Origin: Micromonospora sp. RP3T
GTDB taxonomy: Bacteria; Actinomycetota; Actinomycetes; Mycobacteriales; Micromonosporaceae
NCBI RefSeq assembly: GCF_003027925.1
Contig: NZ_PYPS01000005.1
Coordinates: 124,001 to 188,000 of the forward strand
DNA length: 64,000 bases
Direction of reading: 5' to 3'
The notes beneath the pieces are model-generated. The model was not told the origin of the DNA. It searched no databases and saw only the letters and a program-made list of their open reading frames with translations. Below are positions 49,753 to 57,459 of the stretch, piece after piece; positions within the stretch are counted from its first letter, which is position 1, and every line of letters starts with the position of its first letter. Both the position numbers and the translations under genes were made by a program.

Positions 49753-49770
49753 CATGGGAGCGCTTCCATG
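49753..49770. promoter_or_regulatory. CebR-type operator upstream of the GH74 gene
   Basis: CATGGGAGCGCTTCCATG contains the 14-mer TGGGAGCGCTTCCA, one base from the CebR/CelR palindrome TGGGAGCGCTCCCA, and the flanks extend the symmetry. CebR represses cellulase genes in Streptomyces until cellobiose or cellotriose binds it. The site is 142 bp before the xyloglucanase start, placing it near the expected promoter. Confidence 0.85.
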
Positions 49771-49912
49771 GCGCGGTTGATCGGCGTACGCTGAGGGTCC
49801 CTCGGCTGCGGGAGCCAGTACGCCGACGGGGAGCCCGGGCAGCTCCCCTCCTCGAAGCGCCACCCCCTGCTCCCGTTCCCCGCCCCCAAGGGCAACCGAG
49901 AGGATCCGCCCC

Positions 49913-52648
49913 ATGCGCAGAAAACTCGCCGGCCTGGCGGCCGTCGCGCTGGCCGCCACCGTGGCGACCGTCGTCGTGCCGCTCGTCGCCACCGGCGTAC
50001 CCCCCGCCGCCGCCGCGGCCGCCGAGCCGTACACCTGGAAGAACGTCCGGATCGACGGCGGTGGCTTCGTCCCCGGCATCGTCTTCAACCCGACCGAGAA
50101 GAACCTGATCTACGCGCGGACCGACATCGGCGGCGCGTACCGCTGGGAGCAGGCCACCCGGTCGTGGACGCCGCTGCTGGACTGGGTCGGCGCGGACCGG
50201 TGGGGCTGGAACGGGGTGGTCAGCCTCGCCACCGACCCGGTGCAGACCAACCGGGTGTACGCGGCGGTCGGCATGTACACGAACGACTGGGACCCGAACC
50301 ACGGGGCGATCCTGCGCTCGACCGACAAGGGCGCCACCTGGCAGGCCACCGAGCTGCCGTTCAAGAACGGCGGCAACATGCCCGGCCGGGGCATGGGGGA
50401 GCGGCTGGCGGTCGACCCGAACCGCAACAGCGTGCTCTACTACGGCGCCGAGGGCGGCAACGGCCTGTGGCGCAGCACCGACTACGGCGCGACCTGGGCG
50501 AAGGTCGCCAACTTCCCGAACGTGGGCAACTACCGGGCCGACCCGAACGACAGCAGCGGCTACCAGAGCCAGAACCAGGGCCTGACCTGGGTCAGCTTCG
50601 ACAAGGGCACCGGCACGGCCGGCACCGCCACGAAGACCATCTACGTCGGGGTGGCGGACAAGCAGAACCCGGTCTACCGCAGCACCGACGCCGGCGCGAC
50701 CTGGGAACGGATCCCCGGCCAGCCCACCGGCTACCTCGCGCACAAGGGCGTGGTCGACCCGGTCGGTGGCTTCCTCTACCTCGCCACCAGCGACACCGGC
50801 GGCCCGTACGACGGCGGCAAGGGCGACGTGTGGAAGTTCAACCGGGCCACCGGCGCGTGGACGCAGATCAGCCCGGTGCCGTCGTCGAGCGGCGACGCGT
50901 ACTTCGGCTACTCCGGGCTGACCATCGACCGTCAGCACCCGAACACGCTGATGGTCGCCACCCAGGTCTCCTGGTGGCCGGACGCGATCTTCTGGCGCAG
51001 CACCGACGGCGGCGCGACCTGGACCCGGATCTGGGACTGGGCCAGTTACCCGAACCGCACCAAGAAGTACACGATGGACGTCAGTTCGGTGCCGTGGCTG
51101 ACGTTCGGCACCAATCCGGCGCCGCCGGAGGAGACCCCGAAACTGGGCTGGATGAACGAGTCGCTGGAGATCGACCCGTTCGACAGCGACCGGATGATGT
51201 ACGGCACCGGCGCGACGATCTACGGCACCACCGGCCTGACGAAGTGGGACACCGGCGGCACGTTCACCATCACGCCGATGGTGAAGGGGCTGGAGGAGAC
51301 CGCCGTGCTCGACCTGGTCAGCCCGCCGTCGGGCGCGCCGCTGATCAGCGGCCTCGGCGACATCGGCGGTTTCCGCCACACCGACCTCGCGGCGGTACCG
51401 CCGATGATGTTCACCCAGCCGGGCTTCACCAGCACCACCAGCCTCGACTACGCGGAGACCAAGCCGGCGGTCATGGTCCGGGCCGGTAACTTCACCGACT
51501 CCGACCGCCCCAACGACAGCCACGTGGCGTTCTCCACCGACGGCGGCGCGAACTGGTTCCAGGGCACCGAGCCCGGCGGGATCAACAACGGCGGCACGGT
51601 GGCCGCGTCCGCCGACGGCGGCCAGTTCGTCTGGTCGCCCGGCGACGCCGGCCAGCAGGTGGTCCGTTCGGTCGGCTTCGGCAACTCGTGGACCGCCGCC
51701 ACCGGCATCCCGGCCAATGCCACCGTCGAGTCCGACCGGGTCAACCCGAACAAGTTCTACGGTGTCAGCGCCGGGAAGTTCTACGTCAGCACCAACGGCG
51801 GGGCGGCGTTCACCGCCACCGCGGCGACCGGCCTGCCCACCACCGGCGTCAAGTTCAAGGCGCTGCCCGGCGTCGAGGGCGACATCTGGCTGGCCGGCGA
51901 GGGTGGCCTCTGGCACTCCACCAACTCCGGCGCGAGCTTCACCAAGGTCACCGGCGTGTCCACGGCGGTGAACGTCGGCTTCGGCAAGGCGGCGCCCGGG
52001 AAGACGTACCCGGCGTTGTTCACCGTCGGCACGGTGGACGGCACGCACGGGGTCTTCCGTTCCGACGACGCGGGCGCGACCTGGGTCCGGATCAACGACG
52101 ACCAGCACCAGTACGGCAACGCGGGCGAGGCGCTCACCGGCGACCCGCGTGTCTGGGGCCGGGTCTACCTGGGCACCAACGGTCGGGGCATCCTGGTCGC
52201 GGACCGCCTCGGCGGCACGCCCACGCCCACCCCGACGTCGGCGAGTCCCACCCCGACCGGCCCGTCGCCCACCCCGACGAGCCCGTCGCCGTCGCCAACG
52301 TCACCGACCCCGACCCCGACGGCACCGACCCCGACGCCGACCGGGCGCGGCTGCGCCGCCACCTACGCGGTGACGAACTCCTGGCCCGGCGGCTTCCAGG
52401 GCGAGGTGACGGTACGCAACTCCGGCACCACGCCGATCGCCGGCTGGACGCTGACCTGGACCTATCCGGACGGTCAGCGGATCGCCCAACTCTGGAGCGG
52501 GACGTACACCCAGACCGGCTCGGCGGTCACGGTGACCGACGCCGGCTGGAACGGCAACCTCGGCGTCGGCGCGTCGACCACCGTCGGCTTCACCGGCACC
52601 GCCCCCAACGGCAACCGGGCACCGACCGTCTCCTGCGCCGCGCGCTGA
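49913..52648 (+). CDS. Secreted xyloglucanase (GH74) with CBM2
   Basis: 911 residues, ATG 49913. A Sec signal peptide ends near AAAA|AEPY. GH74 seven-bladed propellers follow, with the catalytic base Asp71 in ARTDIGGAYRW, the acid Asp483 in GLGDIGGFRHTD, and multiple BNR-like Ser/Asp-x-Asp-x-Gly repeats (RSTDKGATW, RSTDYGATW, RSTDGGATW). A Pro/Thr/Ser linker leads to a family-2 carbohydrate-binding module (GCAATYAVTNSWPGGF to APTVSCAAR). It cuts xyloglucan or related beta-glucans outside the cell. The CebR-type operator links it to cellobiose induction. Nothing follows in its operon. Confidence 0.97.
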   Translation: MRRKLAGLAAVALAATVATVVVPLVATGVPPAAAAAAEPYTWKNVRIDGGGFVPGIVFNPTEKNLIYARTDIGGAYRWEQATRSWTPLLDWVGADRWGWNGVVSLATDPVQTNRVYAAVGMYTNDWDPNHGAILRSTDKGATWQATELPFKNGGNMPGRGMGERLAVDPNRNSVLYYGAEGGNGLWRSTDYGATWAKVANFPNVGNYRADPNDSSGYQSQNQGLTWVSFDKGTGTAGTATKTIYVGVADKQNPVYRSTDAGATWERIPGQPTGYLAHKGVVDPVGGFLYLATSDTGGPYDGGKGDVWKFNRATGAWTQISPVPSSSGDAYFGYSGLTIDRQHPNTLMVATQVSWWPDAIFWRSTDGGATWTRIWDWASYPNRTKKYTMDVSSVPWLTFGTNPAPPEETPKLGWMNESLEIDPFDSDRMMYGTGATIYGTTGLTKWDTGGTFTITPMVKGLEETAVLDLVSPPSGAPLISGLGDIGGFRHTDLAAVPPMMFTQPGFTSTTSLDYAETKPAVMVRAGNFTDSDRPNDSHVAFSTDGGANWFQGTEPGGINNGGTVAASADGGQFVWSPGDAGQQVVRSVGFGNSWTAATGIPANATVESDRVNPNKFYGVSAGKFYVSTNGGAAFTATAATGLPTTGVKFKALPGVEGDIWLAGEGGLWHSTNSGASFTKVTGVSTAVNVGFGKAAPGKTYPALFTVGTVDGTHGVFRSDDAGATWVRINDDQHQYGNAGEALTGDPRVWGRVYLGTNGRGILVADRLGGTPTPTPTSASPTPTGPSPTPTSPSPSPTSPTPTPTAPTPTPTGRGCAATYAVTNSWPGGFQGEVTVRNSGTTPIAGWTLTWTYPDGQRIAQLWSGTYTQTGSAVTVTDAGWNGNLGVGASTTVGFTGTAPNGNRAPTVSCAAR

Positions 52649-52675
52649 CCGGTTCCGCGGGCGGCCCCACGTGAC

Positions 52676-52717
52676 GATCATGAGGTTGACCGGACTCTCG
52701 CCGCCATCCTCATGATC
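52676..52717. repeat. Inverted repeat GATCATGAGG downstream of the GH74 gene
   Basis: Ten-base arms (GATCATGAGG and CCTCATGATC) 22 bp apart, flanking GTTGACCGGACTCTCGCC-GCCAT. I recall similar intergenic sequence in other Micromonospora genomes, so it may be a second dispersed repeat. Confidence 0.5.
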
Positions 52718-52737
52718 ACCGAAGCCCGCTGACGCGA

Positions 52738-52770
52738 CGGTGGCCGTCCCCTGGTCGGGGACGGCCACCG
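52738..52770. terminator. Bidirectional terminator between GH74 and the next gene
   Basis: Fourteen-base perfect arms (CGGTGGCCGTCCCC and complement), loop TGGTC, located between two convergent genes (stops at 52648 and 52792). Confidence 0.7.
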
Positions 52771-52791
52771 TTCGTCGTGTGCGGGGTGCGG

Positions 52792-53196
52792 TCAGCCGTC
52801 CAGGCCGGCGGGGGAGTTGGGGCGGTCGACGTCGACGAACTCGATGTCGTCGGTGGCGCGCTCCCGGCTGCCGGCGGCGCGGGCGGCGGTGCCGGCGGCC
52901 CAGCCGATCGCCGCGCCGGCCAGGGCCGCCGCGATCAGCAGCGTCCACGGCAGCGCGGGCCGCCGGCCGGCGAGCGCCTCGAAGGCGAGGCCGGCCCGGC
53001 GGCGTGCCTCGTCGGCGGCGGAGCCGACCAGGTCGGTGGCGTCGTCGGCCAGCCCGGAGGAGTTGCGGCGCGCGACGCGGGTGGCGTCCCGCACGCTGTC
53101 ACCGGCGGTGCCGACCGCGTCGAGCAGGTGCTGCCATGCCTGGTCCGCGACCCGCTCGGGCTTGCTGCGGCGGTCCAACAGGCTGGATCCGAACAT
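52792..53196 (-). CDS. Small membrane protein, function unknown
   Basis: 134 residues. ATG 53196 has a perfect GAGGAGGT 6 bases upstream, so the longer upstream frame is not the start. A charged N-terminal part (SSLLDRRSKPERVADQAWQHL; DSVRDATRVARRN) forms amphipathic helices, then one membrane helix (LPWTLLIAAALAGAAIGWAAGTAARAA) and an acidic tail. I do not recognise a family with confidence; the plan is like DUF3618-type or ElaB-like anchored proteins. Confidence 0.7.
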   Translation of the reverse strand: MFGSSLLDRRSKPERVADQAWQHLLDAVGTAGDSVRDATRVARRNSSGLADDATDLVGSAADEARRRAGLAFEALAGRRPALPWTLLIAAALAGAAIGWAAGTAARAAGSRERATDDIEFVDVDRPNSPAGLDG

Positions 53197-53635
53197 CGTT
53201 CTACCTCCTCGGGTGCCGAAGCCCGGCGGCCACGTCGGACTCCGGTGGTCATCCGGCGCGTCACGGTTCACTTCCCGGGGCAGTGCCCCGCCCGCTCCCG
53301 CGCCAAACCCGCCCGTTCCGTCAGTCGAGCGGCGGGGAAACGGACGGGGTGGGCGGAATCACCCGTACGCGCCGGGGACCGGGTGTCCCTGCGGGATGCG
53401 CGGGCCCGCTACCCTGGGTCGGCGGATCGGCCGACCCGGTCCGGTCGTTCGGCCGGTCGCTGGTCCGCGTCGAAGCGGAAAACGGAACCCGGAGGTGCGG
53501 TTTGGGCTCGCCCAGGTGTGCCCAGTCCGCGAATTGCTCATCCCGGGGGGTGGCGACCGGGGCCGTTGGAGGAATACTCTCGGTCGCGGCCCGCGTACTG
53601 ATGAGGCGCCCGTTGGGGCGAGTGGAGGTGCTCGC
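53197..53635. other. Gene-free region before the STAS gene
   Basis: About 440 bp between divergent genes. I find no credible coding frame; the long frames here are antisense shadows. There is no clear hairpin or repeat. Promoters for both neighbours must lie within it, with the minus-strand ribosome site at 53203-53210 and GGAGGTG before the STAS start at the other end. AATACTCT near 53573 could be a -10. Confidence 0.6.
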
Positions 53636-53995
53636 GTGAGCCTGTCGATCGTGAAATCGGTGCGTCCGGGTGGTGTCGTCCAGATCGCGCCCCGTGGGGA
53701 GATCGACGTCGACACCGCGTACGAGGTGCGGGAAGCGATCGCCGAGGTCCTGGCCAAGGCGCGTCCCGTCCGGATCGAGCTGAACATGCGGCTCGTCACG
53801 TTCATCGACTCGGTCGGCATCAGCGCCATGGTCGCCGGCTTCCAGACCTGCGAGGTCAGCGGCGTCAAGCTGGTGGTCACCGAGCCGAGCCGGTTCGTGC
53901 ACCGGCAGCTCTGGGTGACCGGCCTGCTCGGTCTCTTCGGGGCACCGGAGCCCTGGTTCGCCGACGAGGCACCCGAGGTGCTCCCCGGCGCCTGA
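53636..53995 (+). CDS. STAS-domain anti-sigma factor antagonist
   Basis: 119 residues from GTG 53636 with GGAGGTG 6 bases upstream. IAPRGEIDVDTAYEVREAIAEVL and VRIELNMRLVTFIDSVGISAMVAGF match STAS antagonists; the phosphorylatable serine is in FIDSVGIS (DSVG rather than the common DSSG). The protein would bind an anti-sigma factor kinase to release a stress sigma factor; none is encoded here. It is probably an orphan antagonist. Confidence 0.92.
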   Translation: MSLSIVKSVRPGGVVQIAPRGEIDVDTAYEVREAIAEVLAKARPVRIELNMRLVTFIDSVGISAMVAGFQTCEVSGVKLVVTEPSRFVHRQLWVTGLLGLFGAPEPWFADEAPEVLPGA

Positions 53996-54118
53996 GCGCC
54001 ACGCGCCCGCACCGATCCTGCTTCCGCGCCCTCGCTGGCCGGGGGACCTTCGACCCGTTGCCAGGTCGGCCCCGGTACGGGACGATCGTCCGGACCCACG
54101 ACGGCGAGGGGGGACCGG

Positions 54119-54571
54119 TTGCAGAGCAGCGACAGCTTCAGCTACACCGTGCAGGCCCGGTGCAGCCGGGCGGACGCGGTGGCACTGCTCGGCGACCTGA
54201 GCCGGCAGGGCGAGCTGCATCCGTTGATCGTGCGGGTCCGACAGTTGCCGCCCCGGCCGGGCGCGCTGGCCAGCTTCGCGATCACCGACCGGCTGGAGCT
54301 CGGTCCGCTGCACTTTCCGGTCACCTACCAGGCGGACGTGCTGGTCGCCACCGAGGACGAGGTGGTCACCGTCGCCCGGCAGCAGCCGGCGACGTCGGTG
54401 CGTAACCACACCCGGCTGCGCGACGAGCCCGACGGCGTGGTGCGGATCGACGTGGAGATCACGCTCACCGCGCCGGCGCCGCTGTTCGGTTACGCGTTCC
54501 GCCAGGCGAGGGCCGCCCACCTGGGCCTCGCCGCCCGCCTCGGCGCGACACTGGAGGCCCGGCCCGCCTGA
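54119..54571 (+). CDS. SRPBCC-family protein
   Basis: 150 residues from a TTG start at 54119, chosen because GAGGGGGGA lies 6 bases before it. DSFSYTVQARCSRADAVALLGDLSRQGELHPLI is a Bet-v-1/START N-terminus (partly quoted), and RIDVEITLTAPAPLFGYAFRQARAAHLG the final strand and helix. Ligand unknown. The last 107 bp overlap the coding frame of a minus-strand membrane protein, an unusually large convergent overlap. Confidence 0.85.
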   Translation: MQSSDSFSYTVQARCSRADAVALLGDLSRQGELHPLIVRVRQLPPRPGALASFAITDRLELGPLHFPVTYQADVLVATEDEVVTVARQQPATSVRNHTRLRDEPDGVVRIDVEITLTAPAPLFGYAFRQARAAHLGLAARLGATLEARPA

Positions 54572-55025
54572 TCCGCCCCCACGGCTTCCAGACGGACAGC
54601 ACGGTGGCGATCAGCAGCAGCGTGGTGGAGACGGCCGGCGGCGCCACCAGGTCGACCCGCAGGTGCGCGTCGGCTGCCCCGGCGAGCGCGCCGAGGTGCC
54701 GGATCCGGGGGGTCAGCAGGAGCAGCACCAGGCCGAGCATGACGGTGGTGAGCGCGAACTTCACCAGCACCCACCGCCAGCGCAGCAGGCCCCACGGAGT
54801 GAGCAGCGCGCTGGCGGTCCCGATCAGCCAGACCGCCACGCTCAGCGGTGCGAACAGCCAGGTGACCAGCAGCGCCGCCGCCGGGTAGACCACGTCGGGA
54901 TCGGCGCCCCGCAGCCCGGCGACGCCGAGCGCGAGCAGCGTCAGGTCGGTGCCGAGCCAGCCCAGCGAGGTGGCCAGATGCGCGGTGAGCAGCGCCTTGC
55001 GGCCGGCGGGGGAGAGTCGTCTCAT
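54465..55025 (-). CDS. Four-helix membrane protein, function unknown
   Basis: 186 residues, ATG 55025. Four hydrophobic helices: LTAHLATSLGWLGTDLTLLALGV, PAAALLVTWLFAPLSVAVWLIG, RWVLVKFALTTVMLGLVLLLL and PPAVSTTLLLIATVLSVWKPWG. This resembles DUF2269-like membrane proteins of actinobacteria, which usually end near the KPWGR motif. Here 35 further Arg/Pro/Gly-rich residues run through the 3' end of the SRPBCC gene on the other strand, probably from a lost stop. Confidence 0.75.
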   Translation of the reverse strand: MRRLSPAGRKALLTAHLATSLGWLGTDLTLLALGVAGLRGADPDVVYPAAALLVTWLFAPLSVAVWLIGTASALLTPWGLLRWRWVLVKFALTTVMLGLVLLLLTPRIRHLGALAGAADAHLRVDLVAPPAVSTTLLLIATVLSVWKPWGRIRRAGPPVSRRGGRRGPGGRPSPGGTRNRTAAPAR

Positions 55026-55042
55026 GCCCCGATCGTCGCCCC

Positions 55043-55073
55043 GTCGCGCGGCCCACGTCGTGGGCCGCGCGAC
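55043..55073 (-). terminator. Terminator after the cell-wall peptidase gene
   Basis: Thirteen-base perfect arms (GTCGCGCGGCCCA and complement) around CGTCG, 32 bp past the stop at 55105 on the minus strand. Confidence 0.65.
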
Positions 55074-55104
55074 GACACCCGGGGTACGTCGTGGGACGTA
55101 GTGC

Positions 55105-56190
55105 TCAGTAGACCGACAGGTGCACGTGGTTGGTGTGGTCGCTGGACGGGTCGCCGTTGCCCCCGCTGTACGACTTCCAGCCGCTGCTGGGCAGCCAGAT
55201 CTGCTTGAACCAGATCACGTAGAGCACGGCGAGCGGGTCGGCGTTGCGCACGAAGTACGCGGCCAGGTTGTTGCCGTACGTCCGGTCGCCGCCGCTGGCC
55301 ACGCCGCCGAAGCCGCTCTTCTGGGCCGCGAAGTCGCAGGCCCGGCCCTTCGGGTGCTCGCCGGAGCCGCTGGGCCGGTGGCAGGAGACGTACCGGGTGA
55401 AGCCGGCGGCCTGGGCCTGTTGCAGCGCGTGCAGCGTCCGCGGGGTGATGCAGCCGCTGGCCGGCGTCGGGTCGTTGACGCTGCACGACTCGGCCGGCCA
55501 GGAGCCGTCGGAGTTGCGCTTGGCCGGCTTCGCGTTCGCCGTGGAGGTGCCCCGGATCCCGCTGCCGCTGCTGCTGCCGCCGCTGCTGGCGGAGGGCCGG
55601 TTGTTGGCCTCCTCCAGCGCCTGCTCGGCCTGCTCCTTGCGCTTGGCCATCACCGTGACCTGCTTGCGTTGTTCGCGGACCTCGCCGTCGAGTGCGGTAC
55701 GGGTGCGGATCGCCTCGTCGCGGGTGGTGATCAGCTCGCGCAGCGTCCGGTCCTCGTGCGCGGCGACCGTCTCCAGGGCGGCGGCCCGGTCCATGAAGCC
55801 TTCCGGGCTGGTGCTGCCGAGCAGCGCCGCGGCGGTGCCCATCCGGCCGGTGCGGTACGCCACCTCGGCGATCTCACCGACCTTGGCGTTGCGCTCGGTC
55901 AACTCCGTGTCGATCGTCACGAGTCGTTCGTTGAGCTGTTTCTGCCGGGTCACCGACCGGTTCAGCGCGGCCTTGGCCTCCAGCCAGCCCTTGCTGGCGG
56001 CGTCGAGCTTGGCGCGCAGCGCCGGCGTGCCGCCCTCGTCGTCGTCGCCGGGCGCGGCGGCGAGCCGGCCGGTCGGGGGTGCCGCCGAGGCGGGGGAGAC
56101 CGGCGCCGTCACGAGGCCGAGGGTCAGCATCGCGACGAGCAGGGCCGCCATCCGGGCGGCCGTCCGTCGTGCAGGTGCCACTGGGGGCAT
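55105..56190 (-). CDS. Secreted coiled-coil protein with M15-like peptidase domain, controlled by c-di-AMP riboswitch
   Basis: 361 residues. Signal peptide (MAALLVAMLTLGLVTAPVSPASA), then a coiled coil (about 55-195; NRSVTRQKQLNERLVTIDTELTERNAKV region) as in RipA/NlpC-type wall hydrolase regulators, a Ser/Gly linker, and a C-terminal domain with GEHPKGRACDFA and DHTNHVHLSVY. These His/Asp positions match the zinc site of D-Ala-D-Ala carboxypeptidase/M15-like folds (ARB_07466-like). It probably trims peptidoglycan or positions other hydrolases. The riboswitch upstream ties its expression to c-di-AMP, which in actinobacteria controls wall and resuscitation enzymes. Confidence 0.88.
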   Translation of the reverse strand: MPPVAPARRTAARMAALLVAMLTLGLVTAPVSPASAAPPTGRLAAAPGDDDEGGTPALRAKLDAASKGWLEAKAALNRSVTRQKQLNERLVTIDTELTERNAKVGEIAEVAYRTGRMGTAAALLGSTSPEGFMDRAAALETVAAHEDRTLRELITTRDEAIRTRTALDGEVREQRKQVTVMAKRKEQAEQALEEANNRPSASSGGSSSGSGIRGTSTANAKPAKRNSDGSWPAESCSVNDPTPASGCITPRTLHALQQAQAAGFTRYVSCHRPSGSGEHPKGRACDFAAQKSGFGGVASGGDRTYGNNLAAYFVRNADPLAVLYVIWFKQIWLPSSGWKSYSGGNGDPSSDHTNHVHLSVY

Positions 56191-56204
56191 TCACGTGTCC
56201 TTCC

Positions 56205-56345
56205 GTCAACCGCCGACCGGGTTAGCTGACGGGTTCGGGACGGAAGATCCCTACCGCTGACGCGGATGCACCCCACGTACGTGGTTCCCCGGCTCGCCCC
56301 GCGGGCGATTAGGCGACGGCCGCTCCGTCGGCGCCGGATGACGCC
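56205..56345 (-). promoter_or_regulatory. c-di-AMP riboswitch (ydaO/yuaA class)
   Basis: Minus-strand leader of the cell-wall peptidase gene. Conserved blocks occur in order: GAGCCGGGGAACCAC, GGGGTGCATCCGCG, a variable GGTAGGGATCTTCC stem, then CCCGAACCCGTCAGCTAACC and GGTCGGCG. These match actinobacterial ydaO/yuaA elements such as those before rpfA. The usual GGGGTGAATC block reads GGGGTGCATC here (A to C). Ligand binding normally lowers expression when c-di-AMP is high. Confidence 0.92.
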
Positions 56346-56467
56346 TGCGGGTCGGCCGCGACCGAGCCTACCGGCGTTGCCCGGAGCCGGCTCCGCCACC
56401 CGGAACCAGATACCGGGCAAAACCGGCATAAGATAACAATAACCACCCGAATTTAAGTCTGTCCTAA

Positions 56468-57382
56468 CTACCAGCCGGTTGGGCCGCAGGCGCCGGTGGA
56501 CGCTCCGGGTTCGATCTGCAACGTCGCGTGATCGATCGAGAAGTCCTCGTGCAGCGCGGCCCGGGCGGCGGCCAGCACGGTGGCGACCTCCACGCCCGGG
56601 TCGGTGGTCAGGTGCGCGGAGGCCACGTCCATGCCGGAGGTGAGCGTCCAGACGTGCAGGTCGTGCACCTCGGCCACACCGGGCACGGCGGTCAGCCGGT
56701 CGTGCACGGCGGTCACCTGGAGGTGTTCCGGCGCGGCCTGCACCAGGATGCGTACCGCGGCCCGGCCGAGCCGCCAGGTGCGCGGCAGGATGAACAGGCC
56801 GATCGCCACCGCGACCAGCGGGTCGGCCCACCACCAGTCGGTGACCGCGATGACCAGCGCGGCGCCGATCACGCCGAGCGAGCCGAGCAGGTCGCCCAGC
56901 ACCTCCAGGTACGCGCCGCGCAGGTTGATGCTCTCCTGGGCGCCGGCGCGCAGCAGCGCGAACGCGGCGATGTTGGCGAGCAGGCCGAGCACGGCCACCA
57001 CGAGCATCGGTCCGGCGAGCACCTCCGGCGGCTCACCGAACCGGCGTACCGCCTCGATCAGGACGTAGACCGCGACGGCGCCGAGCAGCACCGCGTTGGC
57101 CAGCGCGGCGAGCACCTCCAGCCGGTAGAGCCCGAACGTGCGTTGCGGGTCGGTCCGGGCGCGCCGGGTGGCGGTGATCGCCGCGAGCGCCATGCCGATG
57201 CCGAGCACGTCGGTGAACATGTGGCCGGCGTCGGAGAGCAGCGCGAGCGAACCGGTCGTGACGGCGGCCACCGCCTCGACCACCATCAGCACGGCGAGCA
57301 GCGCGAACGCCGCCCAGAGCCGACCGCGGTGCCGGTGTGCCGCGTTGGCCACCGCACCGCTGTGGTCATGACCTGCGCCCAC
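56468..57382 (-). CDS. Cation diffusion facilitator (zinc-type CDF transporter)
   Basis: 304 residues from GTG 57382. A His-rich head (GHDHSG, AAHRHRG) precedes six membrane helices: LWAAFALLAVLMVVEAVAAV, GSLALLSDAGHMFTDVLGIGMAL (helix 2 site), and later helix 5 with RGAYLEVLGDLLGSLGVIGAAL. Zinc exporters use two sites H/D-x3-D; here helix 2 has S-D-A-G-H and helix 5 has E-x3-D instead of H-x3-D, which may alter metal choice. The C-terminal domain (AVPGVAEVHDLHVWTLTSGMD) is canonical. It exports zinc, cadmium or cobalt for protons. A palindrome upstream probably binds its metal sensor. Confidence 0.92.
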   Translation of the reverse strand: MGAGHDHSGAVANAAHRHRGRLWAAFALLAVLMVVEAVAAVTTGSLALLSDAGHMFTDVLGIGMALAAITATRRARTDPQRTFGLYRLEVLAALANAVLLGAVAVYVLIEAVRRFGEPPEVLAGPMLVVAVLGLLANIAAFALLRAGAQESINLRGAYLEVLGDLLGSLGVIGAALVIAVTDWWWADPLVAVAIGLFILPRTWRLGRAAVRILVQAAPEHLQVTAVHDRLTAVPGVAEVHDLHVWTLTSGMDVASAHLTTDPGVEVATVLAAARAALHEDFSIDHATLQIEPGASTGACGPTGW

Positions 57383-57425
57383 GCACCCACCCTCCCGCCC
57401 CGGGTCCCGGACGGGCCCAATCTAT

Positions 57426-57445
57426 GCTCACATCGCTATGTGTGC
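57426..57445 (-). promoter_or_regulatory. Candidate metal-sensor operator for the CDF gene
   Basis: GCTCACAT-CGCT-ATGTGTGC, an 8-4-8 palindrome with one mismatch, 44 bp before the CDF start. Metal-sensing ArsR/SmtB-type repressors use such sites; no sensor gene is nearby. Confidence 0.45.
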
Positions 57446-57459
57446 AAGTGACTGTGGCG

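Noticed and set aside
56124..56834. 236-codon frame across the riboswitch
   Set aside because: The region follows RNA structure blocks, not protein-coding pattern, and the frame overlaps the CDF gene.
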